DNA of 64,000 nt from Salinibacillus xinjiangensis (GTDB taxonomy: Bacteria > Bacillota > Bacilli > Bacillales > Alkalibacillaceae). The position numbers and the translations under genes were made by a program. Within the stretch, counting starts at the first letter, position 1; every line of letters begins with the position of its first letter. Of this stretch, positions 24,630 through 33,301 are shown in pieces. The stretch covers positions 222,302-286,301 of the forward strand of contig NZ_WJNH01000007.1 of assembly GCF_009649735.1 (NCBI RefSeq), read 5' to 3'. Under the pieces are notes generated by a model. The model was not told the DNA's origin. It did not search any database and was given only the letters and a program-made list of their open reading frames with translations.

Positions 24630-25861
24630 ACAAATCGACCGCTAACATTCAATCTGAAGAAAATTTTCCTATTTTTGGAAGAAACCACCAAGTTTTTCGA
24701 TTTATTGGAGGTAACCTCGTATCTTTTTTTGGAGACCAAGTTTACGTGATTGCTTTACCATTAATTGTATTAGCTATAACTGGATCGCCTTTAAGTATGG
24801 GAATTGTCGCAGCATTAGAAAGGCTCCCTATCATTATTCAACCATTTACTGGTGTATTGGCAGATCGATTCAATCGTAAAAAAATATTACTTATTTGCGA
24901 TTTAGGTAGGTTTTTAGTGATAGGACTGATGGGCTCCTTACACTTGATAAATTCCCTGTCTATCTGGGGAATCTACATTGGAGCATTATTAGTAGGTGTC
25001 TTAACTCAAATATATAACACTTCCCAGTTTGCTTCGATACCAAAGTTGGTAAAGAAAAAAGATTTGCAGCTAGTGAATTCAATTAATACAGGAATCTTTC
25101 AAACGGCTGTTTTTATCGGTCCTGGTTTAGGGGGCATAATAATTAGTGTCTTCAATCCTGGTTTAGGGATGATCATTAATAGTTTTAGTTTTCTAGTTGG
25201 TTTTTTCGTAGTTCTTAGTTTGGATATTTATTATTCAATAGAAGAAAAGGAAGCAAAGCGAGAAATAAAGGTCTTGCCCGAGATAAAAGAAGGATTTGCC
25301 TTTGTCATTAAGCATAAAATCCTTTTGTATACGAACCTTGCGATGCTGTTTTCTGTATTTGGTACGACATTATTCCTTACTATGATGATCATCCACTTAA
25401 AATCAACTGTTGGATTTGATTCCGTACAAATTGGTTATATTCTTTCCATTGGTGGACTCGCAGCAATAGGTGGTTCTCTAACAACGAACCTATTAAGAAA
25501 GCATTTTTCATATAGAAGTATTTTGTTTATATCAGGGACCATTGGAGGATTATCAATAATAGCATTTGGATATTCGAACGCCTTTCTTTTTTTAGTGGCA
25601 ATGAATGCAGTTGGCACCATTGCAGCTTCCATTATGAGTCCTTGTATCGTAACTATTCGTCAAACTCTTAGCCCAAATCACTTATTAGGTCGTGTCCAGG
25701 CTACTAGTCGTTTTATGACGTGGTTATTAATGCCTGTATCAGCTCTGTTAGCAGGGATAATCGCTGAATATTATGGAACAGAAATTACTATTGCAATTGG
25801 AGGTATTATTGCTACCCTTGCTTCCTTAATTTACTTACATCCTTCTCTTAAGAAAGTTTAA
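24626..25861 (+). CDS. MFS transporter, macrolide-efflux-like
   Basis: 411 residues with about 12 transmembrane helices. The motif-A region reads GVLADRFNRKKILLICDLGR near residues 73-92, and the N-terminus (FRFIGGNLVSFFGDQVYVIA) is as in MefA/YxiO-like exporters. It is coupled to the ArsR-type regulator upstream. The substrate is unknown and may be an antibiotic or self-made metabolite. No terminator is evident directly downstream; 25862-26037 is AT-rich non-coding. Confidence 0.85.
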   Translation: MNKSTANIQSEENFPIFGRNHQVFRFIGGNLVSFFGDQVYVIALPLIVLAITGSPLSMGIVAALERLPIIIQPFTGVLADRFNRKKILLICDLGRFLVIGLMGSLHLINSLSIWGIYIGALLVGVLTQIYNTSQFASIPKLVKKKDLQLVNSINTGIFQTAVFIGPGLGGIIISVFNPGLGMIINSFSFLVGFFVVLSLDIYYSIEEKEAKREIKVLPEIKEGFAFVIKHKILLYTNLAMLFSVFGTTLFLTMMIIHLKSTVGFDSVQIGYILSIGGLAAIGGSLTTNLLRKHFSYRSILFISGTIGGLSIIAFGYSNAFLFLVAMNAVGTIAASIMSPCIVTIRQTLSPNHLLGRVQATSRFMTWLLMPVSALLAGIIAEYYGTEITIAIGGIIATLASLIYLHPSLKKV

Positions 25862-26037
25862 CTTTAGTACATTACGGAATTTTAAAATCATATATAGTGA
25901 AAAACGATGTTAGTATTGAACGAAGTAAAGTGAATATCGACGAATAAAGCGAGTAAGCAACCTGAATAAGATGTTAGCAAAATGTTAGCATTGATCAAAA
26001 TGTGGAGGTTGTGACGGGATGTTGCCATATAAACAAA

Positions 26038-26078
26038 AAGCCTGTAAACATTATTATATCAACGTTTACAGGCTTTTT
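26038..26078. terminator. Intrinsic terminator downstream of tRNA-Val
   Basis: AAGCCTGTAAACATT and AACGTTTACAGGCTT arms with T's on the plus side and A's on the minus side. It serves the minus-strand tRNA and may also stop plus-strand transcripts. Confidence 0.85.
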
Positions 26079-26086
26079 TAGAAAGA

Positions 26087-26159
26087 TGATTCCGATTGGG
26101 CTCGAACCAACGACCTCCACCCTGTCAAGGTGGCGCTCTCCCAGCTGAGCTACGGAATC
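26087..26159 (-). tRNA. tRNA-Val (GAC anticodon)
   Basis: 73 nt on the minus strand fold as a standard cloverleaf: acceptor GATTCCG/CGGAATC, D-arm GCTCAGCTGGGAGAGC, anticodon stem CCACC/GGTGG around TTGACAG, and T-arm GGTTCGAGCC. The discriminator base is A and CCA is not encoded. Anticodon GAC reads GUC/GUU valine codons. It stands alone, followed by an intrinsic terminator. Confidence 0.95.
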
Positions 26160-26222
26160 ATGGTTACTATTTTGTTTGGGACAAGAATAAATATAACGTG
26201 TTTTAGGCAATCTGTCAACAAT

Positions 26223-27266
26223 TTAATGGTGTAGTTGAATATTTATGTCTTCAATTAACTTTAATGCTTGATTAATGTCTTCAAAGAAAGAATAGATTAG
26301 CTTTTGATCGGGTTTTTTGTTCAAATCGAATTCAAAATGATTTTGTAGCGTGTTGTGTAGGAAGTACATTTTTCCGTCCTTAAATGAAAAGTATGGGACA
26401 ACTTTTTTGATGAGACTGTCTGGGACGTGTTTGATCCGATTAGTGGCTTTTTCCTGAGAAGATTGGATAAAGGTTAATAGTTCATCAATAAAGTCATGTG
26501 TTAAGAGGGTTTTAGCTTGAAATTCATCGTTAGTTTTCACTGTGAAGCTCTCATGAAATTCTTCGTGACCTAGGTCAATTTCAGTAAGCTCTGGGTGCTT
26601 TCGGAAGATGTTGAATTTTTTAAACTGGAACTGCTTAGATTTCTTTTCGTTAGGGTGGATGATGGTGGTTCCCTTAAAATGTTTGTCAAATTCAACTTCA
26701 AAGAATAGCCCTTGAAAGACGACGCTTTTGTGAACAGTGTTCGTGTCATGATCTGGACCTGACCTATCAGATTCTACGTGTAAGGCTTCCACTTCAGAAA
26801 AGGCAATTTGGGTTCGATGAAAATGACCCTTGTATACTTCCCCGTAGATTAAATCATCTCCATTGTATTCGTTATATTGATTTTCAAAAATTCCTGTGTC
26901 CTGAAAAGTACTTTCAGGGATATGTTGGCCGGGTTCGTAAGTGAAATTGGGATTGATGAAGCTTACAATTTCTTTCACAATTTTTTGTTTCATCATGTCT
27001 CCAAATTTATCGTATGTTTTTCCGATTTTCGAAAAGCCGATGCCTATAATTACAACTGTGATCACGTAACAGAGAACAGAGTACCATTTCGGCACGAGCT
27101 GTGCGATAACAATGGGTGGTATTGCTGCAATTAGAAAGAAAATAAGCTGTTTGTTCCGTCGTTGTTTTAACTGCAATCTTTGATCCTCTAAGCGATCAAT
27201 TTCGCTTTTTAAATTCTCCTCAAAAAACTGATCAAACTCCTTTTGTGTTTTTGATAATTTACTCAC
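26223..27266 (-). CDS. DUF3137-family membrane protein
   Basis: 347 residues with a charged coiled N-terminus (residues 1-38), two adjacent transmembrane segments near 39-55 and 62-80, and a large cytoplasmic domain. FENQYNEYNGDDLIYGEVYKG and FQGLFFEVEFDKHFKGTTII are typical of DUF3137. The function of the family is not established to my knowledge. Monocistronic, ending beside the tRNA gene. Confidence 0.78.
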   Translation of the reverse strand: MSKLSKTQKEFDQFFEENLKSEIDRLEDQRLQLKQRRNKQLIFFLIAAIPPIVIAQLVPKWYSVLCYVITVVIIGIGFSKIGKTYDKFGDMMKQKIVKEIVSFINPNFTYEPGQHIPESTFQDTGIFENQYNEYNGDDLIYGEVYKGHFHRTQIAFSEVEALHVESDRSGPDHDTNTVHKSVVFQGLFFEVEFDKHFKGTTIIHPNEKKSKQFQFKKFNIFRKHPELTEIDLGHEEFHESFTVKTNDEFQAKTLLTHDFIDELLTFIQSSQEKATNRIKHVPDSLIKKVVPYFSFKDGKMYFLHNTLQNHFEFDLNKKPDQKLIYSFFEDINQALKLIEDINIQLHH

Positions 27267-27430
27267 TGTATCTACTCCTATCTCAGATGAAATTCGTGCT
27301 CATGCTTCTATCATAGATAAGAAAAGAGGAGATGGAAATTATACTTTAGTATAAAATTAAACAGGTTTAGCAGGAATATGGAAGATGTGGACAGAAAAGT
27401 TGTTGTATCAAATAAAAGGGGGAGATGGCG

Positions 27431-27976
27431 TTGGAATTTCCAACATTGGAAACAGACCGCCTGGCTTTAGTTCGTATGACTAATCATTATCTTCACAGCT
27501 ATTACGATATTATGTCTAGAGATGAAGTAACGAAATATTATAGCATGGAAAGCTTGAAAAGTGTGGAGGATGCTGAGAACATTATATCCTCGATGAAAAC
27601 TACTTTTGAGAGTGGAAGAGGAATTCGTTGGGGAATCGTCCTAAACGATAAAGATAAATTTGTTGGTACGATTGGTTTAAACCATCTTAATACATATAGT
27701 AAAAAGGCTGAAGTCGGGTTTGAAATACACCCTGAGTTTTGGAATGAAGGCATTACATCAGAAGCAGTGAGTGAGGTACTACGATATTCATTTGAAGAGT
27801 TAGGATTGTTCCGGATGGGTGCTGTGACATATCCCCAGAATAAAACATCGATACATGTGTTGAAAAAGTTTGGTTTCTCAAAAGAAGGAGTACTCAGAGG
27901 GTACATTTATCAAAATCAACAATCACATGATGCATGTGTTTTTTCATTGCTTAGGAGTGAGTGGTCAAGTAAATAA
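27431..27976 (+). CDS. GNAT-family N-acetyltransferase (RimJ/RimL-like)
   Basis: 181 residues if read from the TTG at 27431; an ATG two codons upstream directly touches the AGGGGGAG site. LETDRLALVRM at the start, GTIGLNHLNTYSKKAEVGFE near 77-96, the acetyl-CoA loop PEFWNEGITSEAVSEVL, and VLKKFGFSKEGVLRGYI near the end are the RimJ/RimL pattern. Such enzymes acetylate protein N-termini or small amines; the substrate is unknown. Confidence 0.88.
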   Translation: MEFPTLETDRLALVRMTNHYLHSYYDIMSRDEVTKYYSMESLKSVEDAENIISSMKTTFESGRGIRWGIVLNDKDKFVGTIGLNHLNTYSKKAEVGFEIHPEFWNEGITSEAVSEVLRYSFEELGLFRMGAVTYPQNKTSIHVLKKFGFSKEGVLRGYIYQNQQSHDACVFSLLRSEWSSK

Positions 27977-27992
27977 TCTTAGTAAATCGTAA

Positions 27993-28018
27993 GGGCTTAG
28001 AATTACTTCTAAGCCTAT
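27993..28018 (+). terminator. Intrinsic terminator of the GNAT gene
   Basis: GGCTTAGAA / TTCTAAGCC stem with a 4-nt loop followed by TATTTCT. Confidence 0.65.
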
Positions 28019-28048
28019 TTCTCTGCAAGAGGAGAAGTAGGGGATAGA

Positions 28049-28698
28049 TTATTTTTTGTTTTGGTTCTCATTTAATATTCTATCGTGTTTCTGAGATTCT
28101 TCCGTTAGTTTCTGAACTTCTTTCTGTTGGTCACCCAATAAGTTTTCGAGTTTTTGATATGTCTTGGGAATGCGTCTACTTTGCGGTTGATGTATGCTTG
28201 CCCCTCAGATAACCTATGCTGTCCTTCTGAAAGTATAGTTTGTCCCTGGAACAGCCTATCTTGGCCTTCGATAATTTTAGCTTGTCCCATGTAGAGTCCG
28301 ATTTGTTCTTCAGCTAGCTTATTTACTTGGTTGGAGATTTTGTTTTGTCCCTCGGTTAGATGATCCACTTTGTTAGTAATATTGGCTTGGTTTTCAGCTA
28401 GGTTATCCATTCTAGCGGACATATTGTTTTGTTCATCAGCAAACTCGTCCATTCTAGCAGACATATTGTTTTGTTCATTAGCAAGGTGATCTACCCGGTT
28501 CGATAGTTTAGCTTGTTCTGTTGCAAATGCGGTTTGTTTCTCTGACAGTCTTACCTGCTCTTCTACAATCTTTTTTTGCCCCTCATTTAATGTTTGATGA
28601 CCTACTCTTATTTCCTTTTTAAACTCATCAACTGAACGATTTAATTTTTCTTGACCTTCTTTTAAGGTTAAAAGGAATTCTTTGGTCTCCTGATCCAA
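28049..28698 (-). pseudogene. Coiled-coil heptad-repeat protein with frameshift near its 3' end
   Basis: The frame from a TTG at 28698 (AAGGAGG upstream) encodes 197 residues and stops at 28105. The protein is built of near-tandem seven-residue repeats such as LANEQNNMSARMDEFADEQ and LSEGQHRLSEGQ, forming a long coiled coil without membrane segment. Around 28171-28177 the sense changes: the frame -1 to it continues as coiled coil (RIPKTYQKLENLLGDQQKEV and onward) to a stop at 28049-28051. One missing base, for instance after codon D in NRKVD, would restore a protein about 20 residues longer. It may be a true mutation, phase variation or a sequence error. Function unknown. Confidence 0.7.
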
Positions 28699-28884
28699 TG
28701 TCTATACCTCCTTTTATCCTATTATATATGAACAAAATGTATTCGTTAAGTTGTTGTATTTGCATTCTGTCATAATATTATTCCTTAAAATAATAAAATA
28801 GATAGGGTGAAATAAAGATTCATGAATGGATTTTCTTGTATTTTGAGAAAACTAACAAATAAAAAGTCGATTCAATTTTATATG

Positions 28885-28913
28885 TTGACATTTTATCTGA
28901 GAAGTAATAAGAT
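28885..28913 (+). promoter_or_regulatory. Sigma-A promoter of the TetR/DHA2 operon
   Basis: TTGACA, 17 nt, TAAGAT; the start site would fall near 28920, just before the repeats at 28923. Confidence 0.65.
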
Positions 28914-28922
28914 ACTCTTTAT

Positions 28923-28955
28923 GACTGTTTGGTTACCTCTTTTGACTGGACGGTT
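28923..28955. promoter_or_regulatory. Candidate TetR operator (two direct repeats)
   Basis: GACTGTTTGGTT at 28923 and GACTGGACGGTT at 28944 are 21 bp apart, i.e. two helical turns. They lie at the expected transcription start and before the ribosome binding site. They probably bind the TetR protein encoded downstream. Confidence 0.4.
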
Positions 28956-28970
28956 TAAAGGGAGGTTTAT

Positions 28971-29834
28971 ATGAGTAAGCGAAAGGAATTAATGAACAAA
29001 GCAATACAGTTATTTTCGGAAAAAGGGTTTCACCAGACCTCTGTGCAGGAAATTGCTCAGGCTGCGGGGATTTCCAAGGGTGCGTTTTATAAGCATTTCG
29101 ATACGAAAGAACAAGTATTCATCGAAATCTTAAAGACACATTACGAAAATATGATAAAACATTCCAACGCGATGAATGATATAAAGGGTATATCCAAAAA
29201 AGAAGTGTTCACGAAAAAGCTGAGCAATGAACTGGAACAGTGGATTGCCAATCGGGAGTTTTTTACGGTACTCTTTAAGGATTTTCCTCCAAACAAGAAT
29301 GAACAAGTTTCTACTATTATGAAGAAACTTAAATCCTCCATGATTGATTTGCATAAGGAAACCTTAATTGATACTTATGGGAACAAAATTGAGCCATATA
29401 TGATGGATATTGTAATTATGCTGGAAGGAATTTTGAAGGAATACGTAGTGACAATCATTCTAAAAAAGAAAAATGTAGATGTCACCAAGCTGGCGCGCCT
29501 TATCACATCTAGTATGGATGGGATTGTGCAAAGCCTTCCGCAAGTGGAACCAGTTTTCACAGACAAATTGTACGACGTCAATCCGGATCATCTACAGGAA
29601 CGGTTGAATAATTGTTGTGCAAAGATTGAAGAAAAGGTTGTAAATTCTTCAACGCTCGAAATGGATAAAGAAAAATTATTAAATTCCATAAAGTTAATGA
29701 AGGAAGAAATGGCTAAGGATGAACCGAAGTCATTTTTAATTGATGCTTTATTAAACTATTTAAGACAAGAAACGTTTTTAAAGGAAGATGTTCAATTACT
29801 TGAACGTTTATATTTAGCGTTCCCGCATGAATAA
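28971..29834 (+). CDS. TetR/AcrR-family regulator of a drug exporter
   Basis: 287 residues, long for the family. It starts at an ATG with GGGAGG upstream. The N-terminal helix-turn-helix is canonical: LMNKAIQLFSEKGFHQTSVQ, EIAQAAGISKGAFYKHFDTK. The helical C-terminal domain extends to about 200, followed by an additional helical segment of about 80 residues. It lies 30 nt upstream of a DHA2-type exporter and is most likely its repressor, as in LmrA-LmrB type pairs. Confidence 0.9.
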   Translation: MSKRKELMNKAIQLFSEKGFHQTSVQEIAQAAGISKGAFYKHFDTKEQVFIEILKTHYENMIKHSNAMNDIKGISKKEVFTKKLSNELEQWIANREFFTVLFKDFPPNKNEQVSTIMKKLKSSMIDLHKETLIDTYGNKIEPYMMDIVIMLEGILKEYVVTIILKKKNVDVTKLARLITSSMDGIVQSLPQVEPVFTDKLYDVNPDHLQERLNNCCAKIEEKVVNSSTLEMDKEKLLNSIKLMKEEMAKDEPKSFLIDALLNYLRQETFLKEDVQLLERLYLAFPHE

Positions 29835-29864
29835 ACATTTTAAACAGAAAGAGGTAGAACGTGT

Positions 29865-31310
29865 ATGAGTGATCATCAAAATACAGAACAGAGTGGAACA
29901 CTTTCCTTTAATAAATGGGTGATAATGTTCACCTTGATTTCTGGGGCATTTGTGGCGATTTTGAACCAAACATTATTGGCGACAGCCTTGCCTCATATTA
30001 TTGACGATTTGCAGCTGGAATATAATGTGGCCCAATGGTTGCAGTCCATTTTTATGCTGGTGAACGGGATTATGATTCCAATTACTGCGTTTTTAATTGG
30101 CCGGTTTACGACAAGAGGATTGTTTTTGACAGCAATGGGTCTCTTTGCGTTTGGTACTGTTGTTGCTGCCATTTCGCCTAACTTTACGATATTAATGGCT
30201 GGTCGAGTATTTCAAGCGGCAGCAGCCGGCATTATTATGCCGCTAATGCAAACCATCTTGTTTCTCGTTTTCCCTAAAAATGAACGAGGAACAGCAATGG
30301 GGATGTTCGGTTTAGTTATTGCCTTTGCGCCAGCCATAGGACCTAGTTTGTCCGGTTGGATGGTGGAACATTTCCCATGGAGAAGTTTATTCTATCTCAT
30401 TTTACCAATTATCGTCATTGATATTGTAGTGGCATACTTTATTCTTAAAAATGTAACCAAACAAACCTTTCCAAAGCTCGATATTGTGTCCATTATTCTG
30501 TCTACGTTCGGGTTTGGCGGATTGTTATATGGCTTTAGTGCCGCTGGTGGTGAAGAAGGATGGGGAAGTACACCTGTACTCATCTCGATGGCCGTTGGTG
30601 CAGTTGCCTTAACGTGGTTTATCTTCAGGCAGCTTAAATTGAAAGAACCAATTTTAGAATTCCGCATTTTTAAATATAAAATTTTTACGTTAACAACGAT
30701 TCTAGGTATGATTGTCTTTCTTGCAATGATTGGCTCCATGGTAATCTTGCCATTATACATGCAGGATATGCTTGGGTTTACGGCCTTTGAGTCTGGGTTG
30801 GCGCTACTCCCTGGTGCGGCCACGATGGGCTTAATGAACCCTGTAACAGGAAGACTTTTTGATAAATTTGGTGCCAAATGGCTTGCAATTGTTGGACTAA
30901 CGATTCTAACTGTAACGACATTTATGTTTACGAATTTGACTTCAGAAACAACATTCACCTATATTGCAGCATTGAACGCGGTACGTATGTTAGGAATTGC
31001 GGCTGTGATGATGCCTGTGACAACGGCTGGATTGAATGAGCTTCCAATAGATATTATTCAGCACGGTACAGCTATGAATAATACGATGCGTCAGGTTGCA
31101 GGTGCTGTTGGTACCGCGTTAATGGTTACCATCTTGTCGAATACAAGTATCCCATCCCAGGGTATTGAAGGGATTGTACATGGGGTAAATATGACATTCT
31201 TTGTAGCGGGGGTATTCTCCATTATCGCGTTGGTGCTGTCATTCTTTATTTACGACCCTGATCGCCGGGCGGAAAAAAAGGGAAAACATCCTAAGCCAGC
31301 AAAAGCTTAG
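29865..31310 (+). CDS. DHA2-family MFS multidrug exporter (EmrB/LmrB-like, 14 helices)
   Basis: 481 residues with about 14 transmembrane helices. TALPHIIDDLQLEYNVAQWL near residues 39-58 and the antiporter motif C (AFAPAIGPSLSGWMV near 148-162) define the DHA2 group. It pumps out drugs or toxic organics in exchange for protons. Co-transcribed with the TetR gene and closed by a strong terminator. Confidence 0.93.
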   Translation: MSDHQNTEQSGTLSFNKWVIMFTLISGAFVAILNQTLLATALPHIIDDLQLEYNVAQWLQSIFMLVNGIMIPITAFLIGRFTTRGLFLTAMGLFAFGTVVAAISPNFTILMAGRVFQAAAAGIIMPLMQTILFLVFPKNERGTAMGMFGLVIAFAPAIGPSLSGWMVEHFPWRSLFYLILPIIVIDIVVAYFILKNVTKQTFPKLDIVSIILSTFGFGGLLYGFSAAGGEEGWGSTPVLISMAVGAVALTWFIFRQLKLKEPILEFRIFKYKIFTLTTILGMIVFLAMIGSMVILPLYMQDMLGFTAFESGLALLPGAATMGLMNPVTGRLFDKFGAKWLAIVGLTILTVTTFMFTNLTSETTFTYIAALNAVRMLGIAAVMMPVTTAGLNELPIDIIQHGTAMNNTMRQVAGAVGTALMVTILSNTSIPSQGIEGIVHGVNMTFFVAGVFSIIALVLSFFIYDPDRRAEKKGKHPKPAKA

Positions 31311-31315
31311 GTAAA

Positions 31316-31365
31316 AAGGACTGATTCTAGCGGTGCGTTTGCACTTAGAATCAGTCCTTATTTTA
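31316..31365 (+). terminator. Intrinsic terminator of the DHA2 operon
   Basis: AAGGACTGATTCTA / TAGAATCAGTCCTT perfect stem with an inner GTGC/GCAC hairpin in its loop, then TATTTTATTTT. Confidence 0.9.
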
Positions 31366-31434
31366 TTTTCCAATGGCTTCGTAGTATGATAGATATTATA
31401 AAATTCTAAATATTTGTGGAGAGGAGAATCGAGC

Positions 31435-32247
31435 ATGGTGTTGTCATTGCAGAATGTTTCCTTAAAGCGTGATGGCAGGTGGATTTTAGAAAATGTGGAT
31501 TGGAACGTGGAAAAAGGGGAGCATTGGGTGTTGTTCGGCTTAAATGGTGCGGGCAAGACTGCTTTGTTGAACATGCTCAATGCGTACTATTTTCCTACAC
31601 ACGGAGAGGTTGAGGTCCTCGGGAGAAGATTTGGCCACGATCCTTTAGGGGAGCATTTACGGACGAAAATTGGGTTGGTCTCCTCTTCCTTACAGCAAAA
31701 ATTATATCCTGATGATAATGCGTTTGAGGTTGTGCTAAGTGGCGCGTTTGCTTCAATTGGCTTATATGATGCGGTTACTGACGAGATGAGGGAGAAGGCG
31801 ATTTCGTTATTGAAGGAGCTAGGTTGCTTTGCGTATGCCAATCGGGAGTACCAGACGTTGTCCCAGGGTGAGAGACAGCGGGTGTTGATTGCCCGGGCTT
31901 TAATGGGTAATCCGGAGCTGTTAATTTTGGACGAGCCAACGAGTGGGCTTGATTTTATTGCGCGGGAGCAGCTGTTGGAAGCTATTGAGTCCATTGCGAC
32001 TGGACCTGATGCACCGACGATGATTTATGTGACGCACCGGGTCGATGAAATTTTACCGATTTTTGACCAGACCTTACTGTTGAAAAGTGGAGCTGTGTTT
32101 GACTCAGGTAGAACACGGGACATGCTGTCAGAGCAAAGGTTAACGGCTTTTTTTGATGTGCCGGTTGAGGTAGTGTGGACTGAAGAGCGACCGTTCTTGG
32201 TGAAGAAGGGAAAGGTTAGTGCAGATAATTGGGGTAGTTTTGGTTGA
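31435..32247 (+). CDS. ABC transporter ATP-binding protein (YlmA-like)
   Basis: 270 residues from an ATG at 31435 with GGAGAGGAG 8 nt upstream. Walker A FGLNGAGKTALLN near 36-48, signature LSQGERQRVLIARAL near 139-153, and Walker B LLILDEPTSGLDF. No membrane protein gene is adjacent. B. subtilis YlmA, an orphan ATPase next to a thiamin-regulated gene, is similar in length and in lying beside a TPP riboswitch. A role in cofactor uptake is possible but not shown. Confidence 0.85.
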   Translation: MVLSLQNVSLKRDGRWILENVDWNVEKGEHWVLFGLNGAGKTALLNMLNAYYFPTHGEVEVLGRRFGHDPLGEHLRTKIGLVSSSLQQKLYPDDNAFEVVLSGAFASIGLYDAVTDEMREKAISLLKELGCFAYANREYQTLSQGERQRVLIARALMGNPELLILDEPTSGLDFIAREQLLEAIESIATGPDAPTMIYVTHRVDEILPIFDQTLLLKSGAVFDSGRTRDMLSEQRLTAFFDVPVEVVWTEERPFLVKKGKVSADNWGSFG

Positions 32248-32304
32248 AACTCCCTTCGTTTATCGATAAAATAAAAAAGTATAAATCAAATATTTATAAA
32301 ATTT

Positions 32305-32402
32305 CTACTAGGGGAGCCTGAATGCTAGGCTGAGAGAAAAGCGATGGAGCTTTTTGACCCTCAGGACCTGATCTGGATCATGCCAGCGTAGGGAAGTAGT
32401 GT
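32305..32402 (+). ncRNA. TPP (THI) riboswitch
   Basis: The conserved thi-box parts are all present in order: GGGGAGCC, GGCTGAGAG, GACCCTCAGGACC, TGATCTGGATCATGCCAGCG and TAGGGAAGTA. Binding of thiamin pyrophosphate should favour the terminator at 32419 and switch off the SDR-thiM-thiE operon. Confidence 0.96.
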
Positions 32403-32418
32403 GAATTTGTTGCTACGA

Positions 32419-32455
32419 GACTAGGTCCTTATATTATGGAACTAGTCTTTTTGTT
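32419..32455 (+). terminator. Riboswitch-controlled attenuator terminator
   Basis: GACTAGGTCC / GGAACTAGTC stem with an 8-nt loop followed by TTTTTGTTT, 17 nt after the TPP aptamer. Confidence 0.88.
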
Positions 32456-32520
32456 TGTAGCAGCGGGTGTACATATTCCGTCAGATCGATGATGGCCCCC
32501 GGTAAATGGAGGGAAAAGAA

Positions 32521-33282
32521 ATGGAATTAAAAGAGCAGACCGTATTGATTACAGGAGCGAGTCGTGGGTTAGGAGCTGAATTGGCCAGGGCATTTGCCAA
32601 GGAAGGCGCCAATGTGGTGGTGAACTTTTTTAAGAGTGAGCAAAAGGCCGCAAATATTGCTAAAGAGATAGGTCAGAAGGCGATAGCCATTAAAGCGGAT
32701 ATCCGTGATTTGAAGCAGGTTCAGGAAATGGTTGCAAAGGCGAAGGATCTTTTCCAGACTCCAGTGACGACAGTTGTGAACAATGCACTGGTTAATTTCC
32801 GTTTTGATCCAGTTGCACAAAAGAGTGCGTTGGAACTGAATTGGGAAGGGTTTCAAACCCAGTTTGATGGCAGTATTAAGGGGTCCTTGAATGCAATACA
32901 GGCCTGTTTAAGCGATATGAAAGAAAACCAGTTTGGTAGAGTCATTAACGTCGGGACTAATCTGTTTCAAAATCCTGTTGTGGCCTACCATGAATATACA
33001 ACTGCGAAGGCTGCTTTACTAGGTTTCACACGCAATATGGCGAAGGAGCTTGGACAGTATGGAATCACAGTTAACATGATTTCAGGTGGGCTTCTAAGAG
33101 AGACTGATGCGAGCAGTGTCACAACAGATGAAGTGTTCGGCATTATTGAGGCGACAACACCATTGCAAAAGGTGACAACACCAGCAGAACTTGCGGATAC
33201 GGCGTTATTTTTTGCATCTCCATGGGCACGTGCGGTGACAGGACAGAATTTAGTTGTTGATGGCGGACTTGTGATGGATTAA
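32521..33282 (+). CDS. SDR-family oxidoreductase in the thiamin operon
   Basis: 253 residues from an ATG at 32521 with GGAGGG upstream. Rossmann-type short-chain dehydrogenase: [15 protein letters not shown] near 11-25, NNALV (in place of the usual NNAG) near 87-91, catalytic Tyr and Lys in [11 protein letters not shown] near 156-166, and a C-terminal [15 protein letters not shown]. It resembles 3-oxoacyl-ACP reductases. A homologue under THI-box control has been named oarX in comparative studies, as far as I recall, but its role in thiamin metabolism is unclear. First gene after the riboswitch. Confidence 0.88.
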   Translation: MELKEQTVLITGASRGLGAELARAFAKEGANVVVNFFKSEQKAANIAKEIGQKAIAIKADIRDLKQVQEMVAKAKDLFQTPVTTVVNNALVNFRFDPVAQKSALELNWEGFQTQFDGSIKGSLNAIQACLSDMKENQFGRVINVGTNLFQNPVVAYHEYTTAKAALLGFTRNMAKELGQYGITVNMISGGLLRETDASSVTTDEVFGIIEATTPLQKVTTPAELADTALFFASPWARAVTGQNLVVDGGLVMD

Positions 33283-33301
33283 TCGAAAGGGGGAGATGAG
33301 C

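Noticed and set aside
25880..26020. Possible further periodic array (GAAGTAAAG, GAATAAAG, GAATAAG words)
   Set aside because: Steps of about 19-25 nt and only three or four poor matches; not distinguishable from AT-rich chance.
25995..26210. 71-codon minus-strand frame
   Set aside because: It covers tRNA-Val and its terminator; no ribosome site.
26087..28020. Genomic island at tRNA-Val
   Set aside because: No integrase, no repeated tRNA 3' end, and neighbouring genes have ordinary composition.
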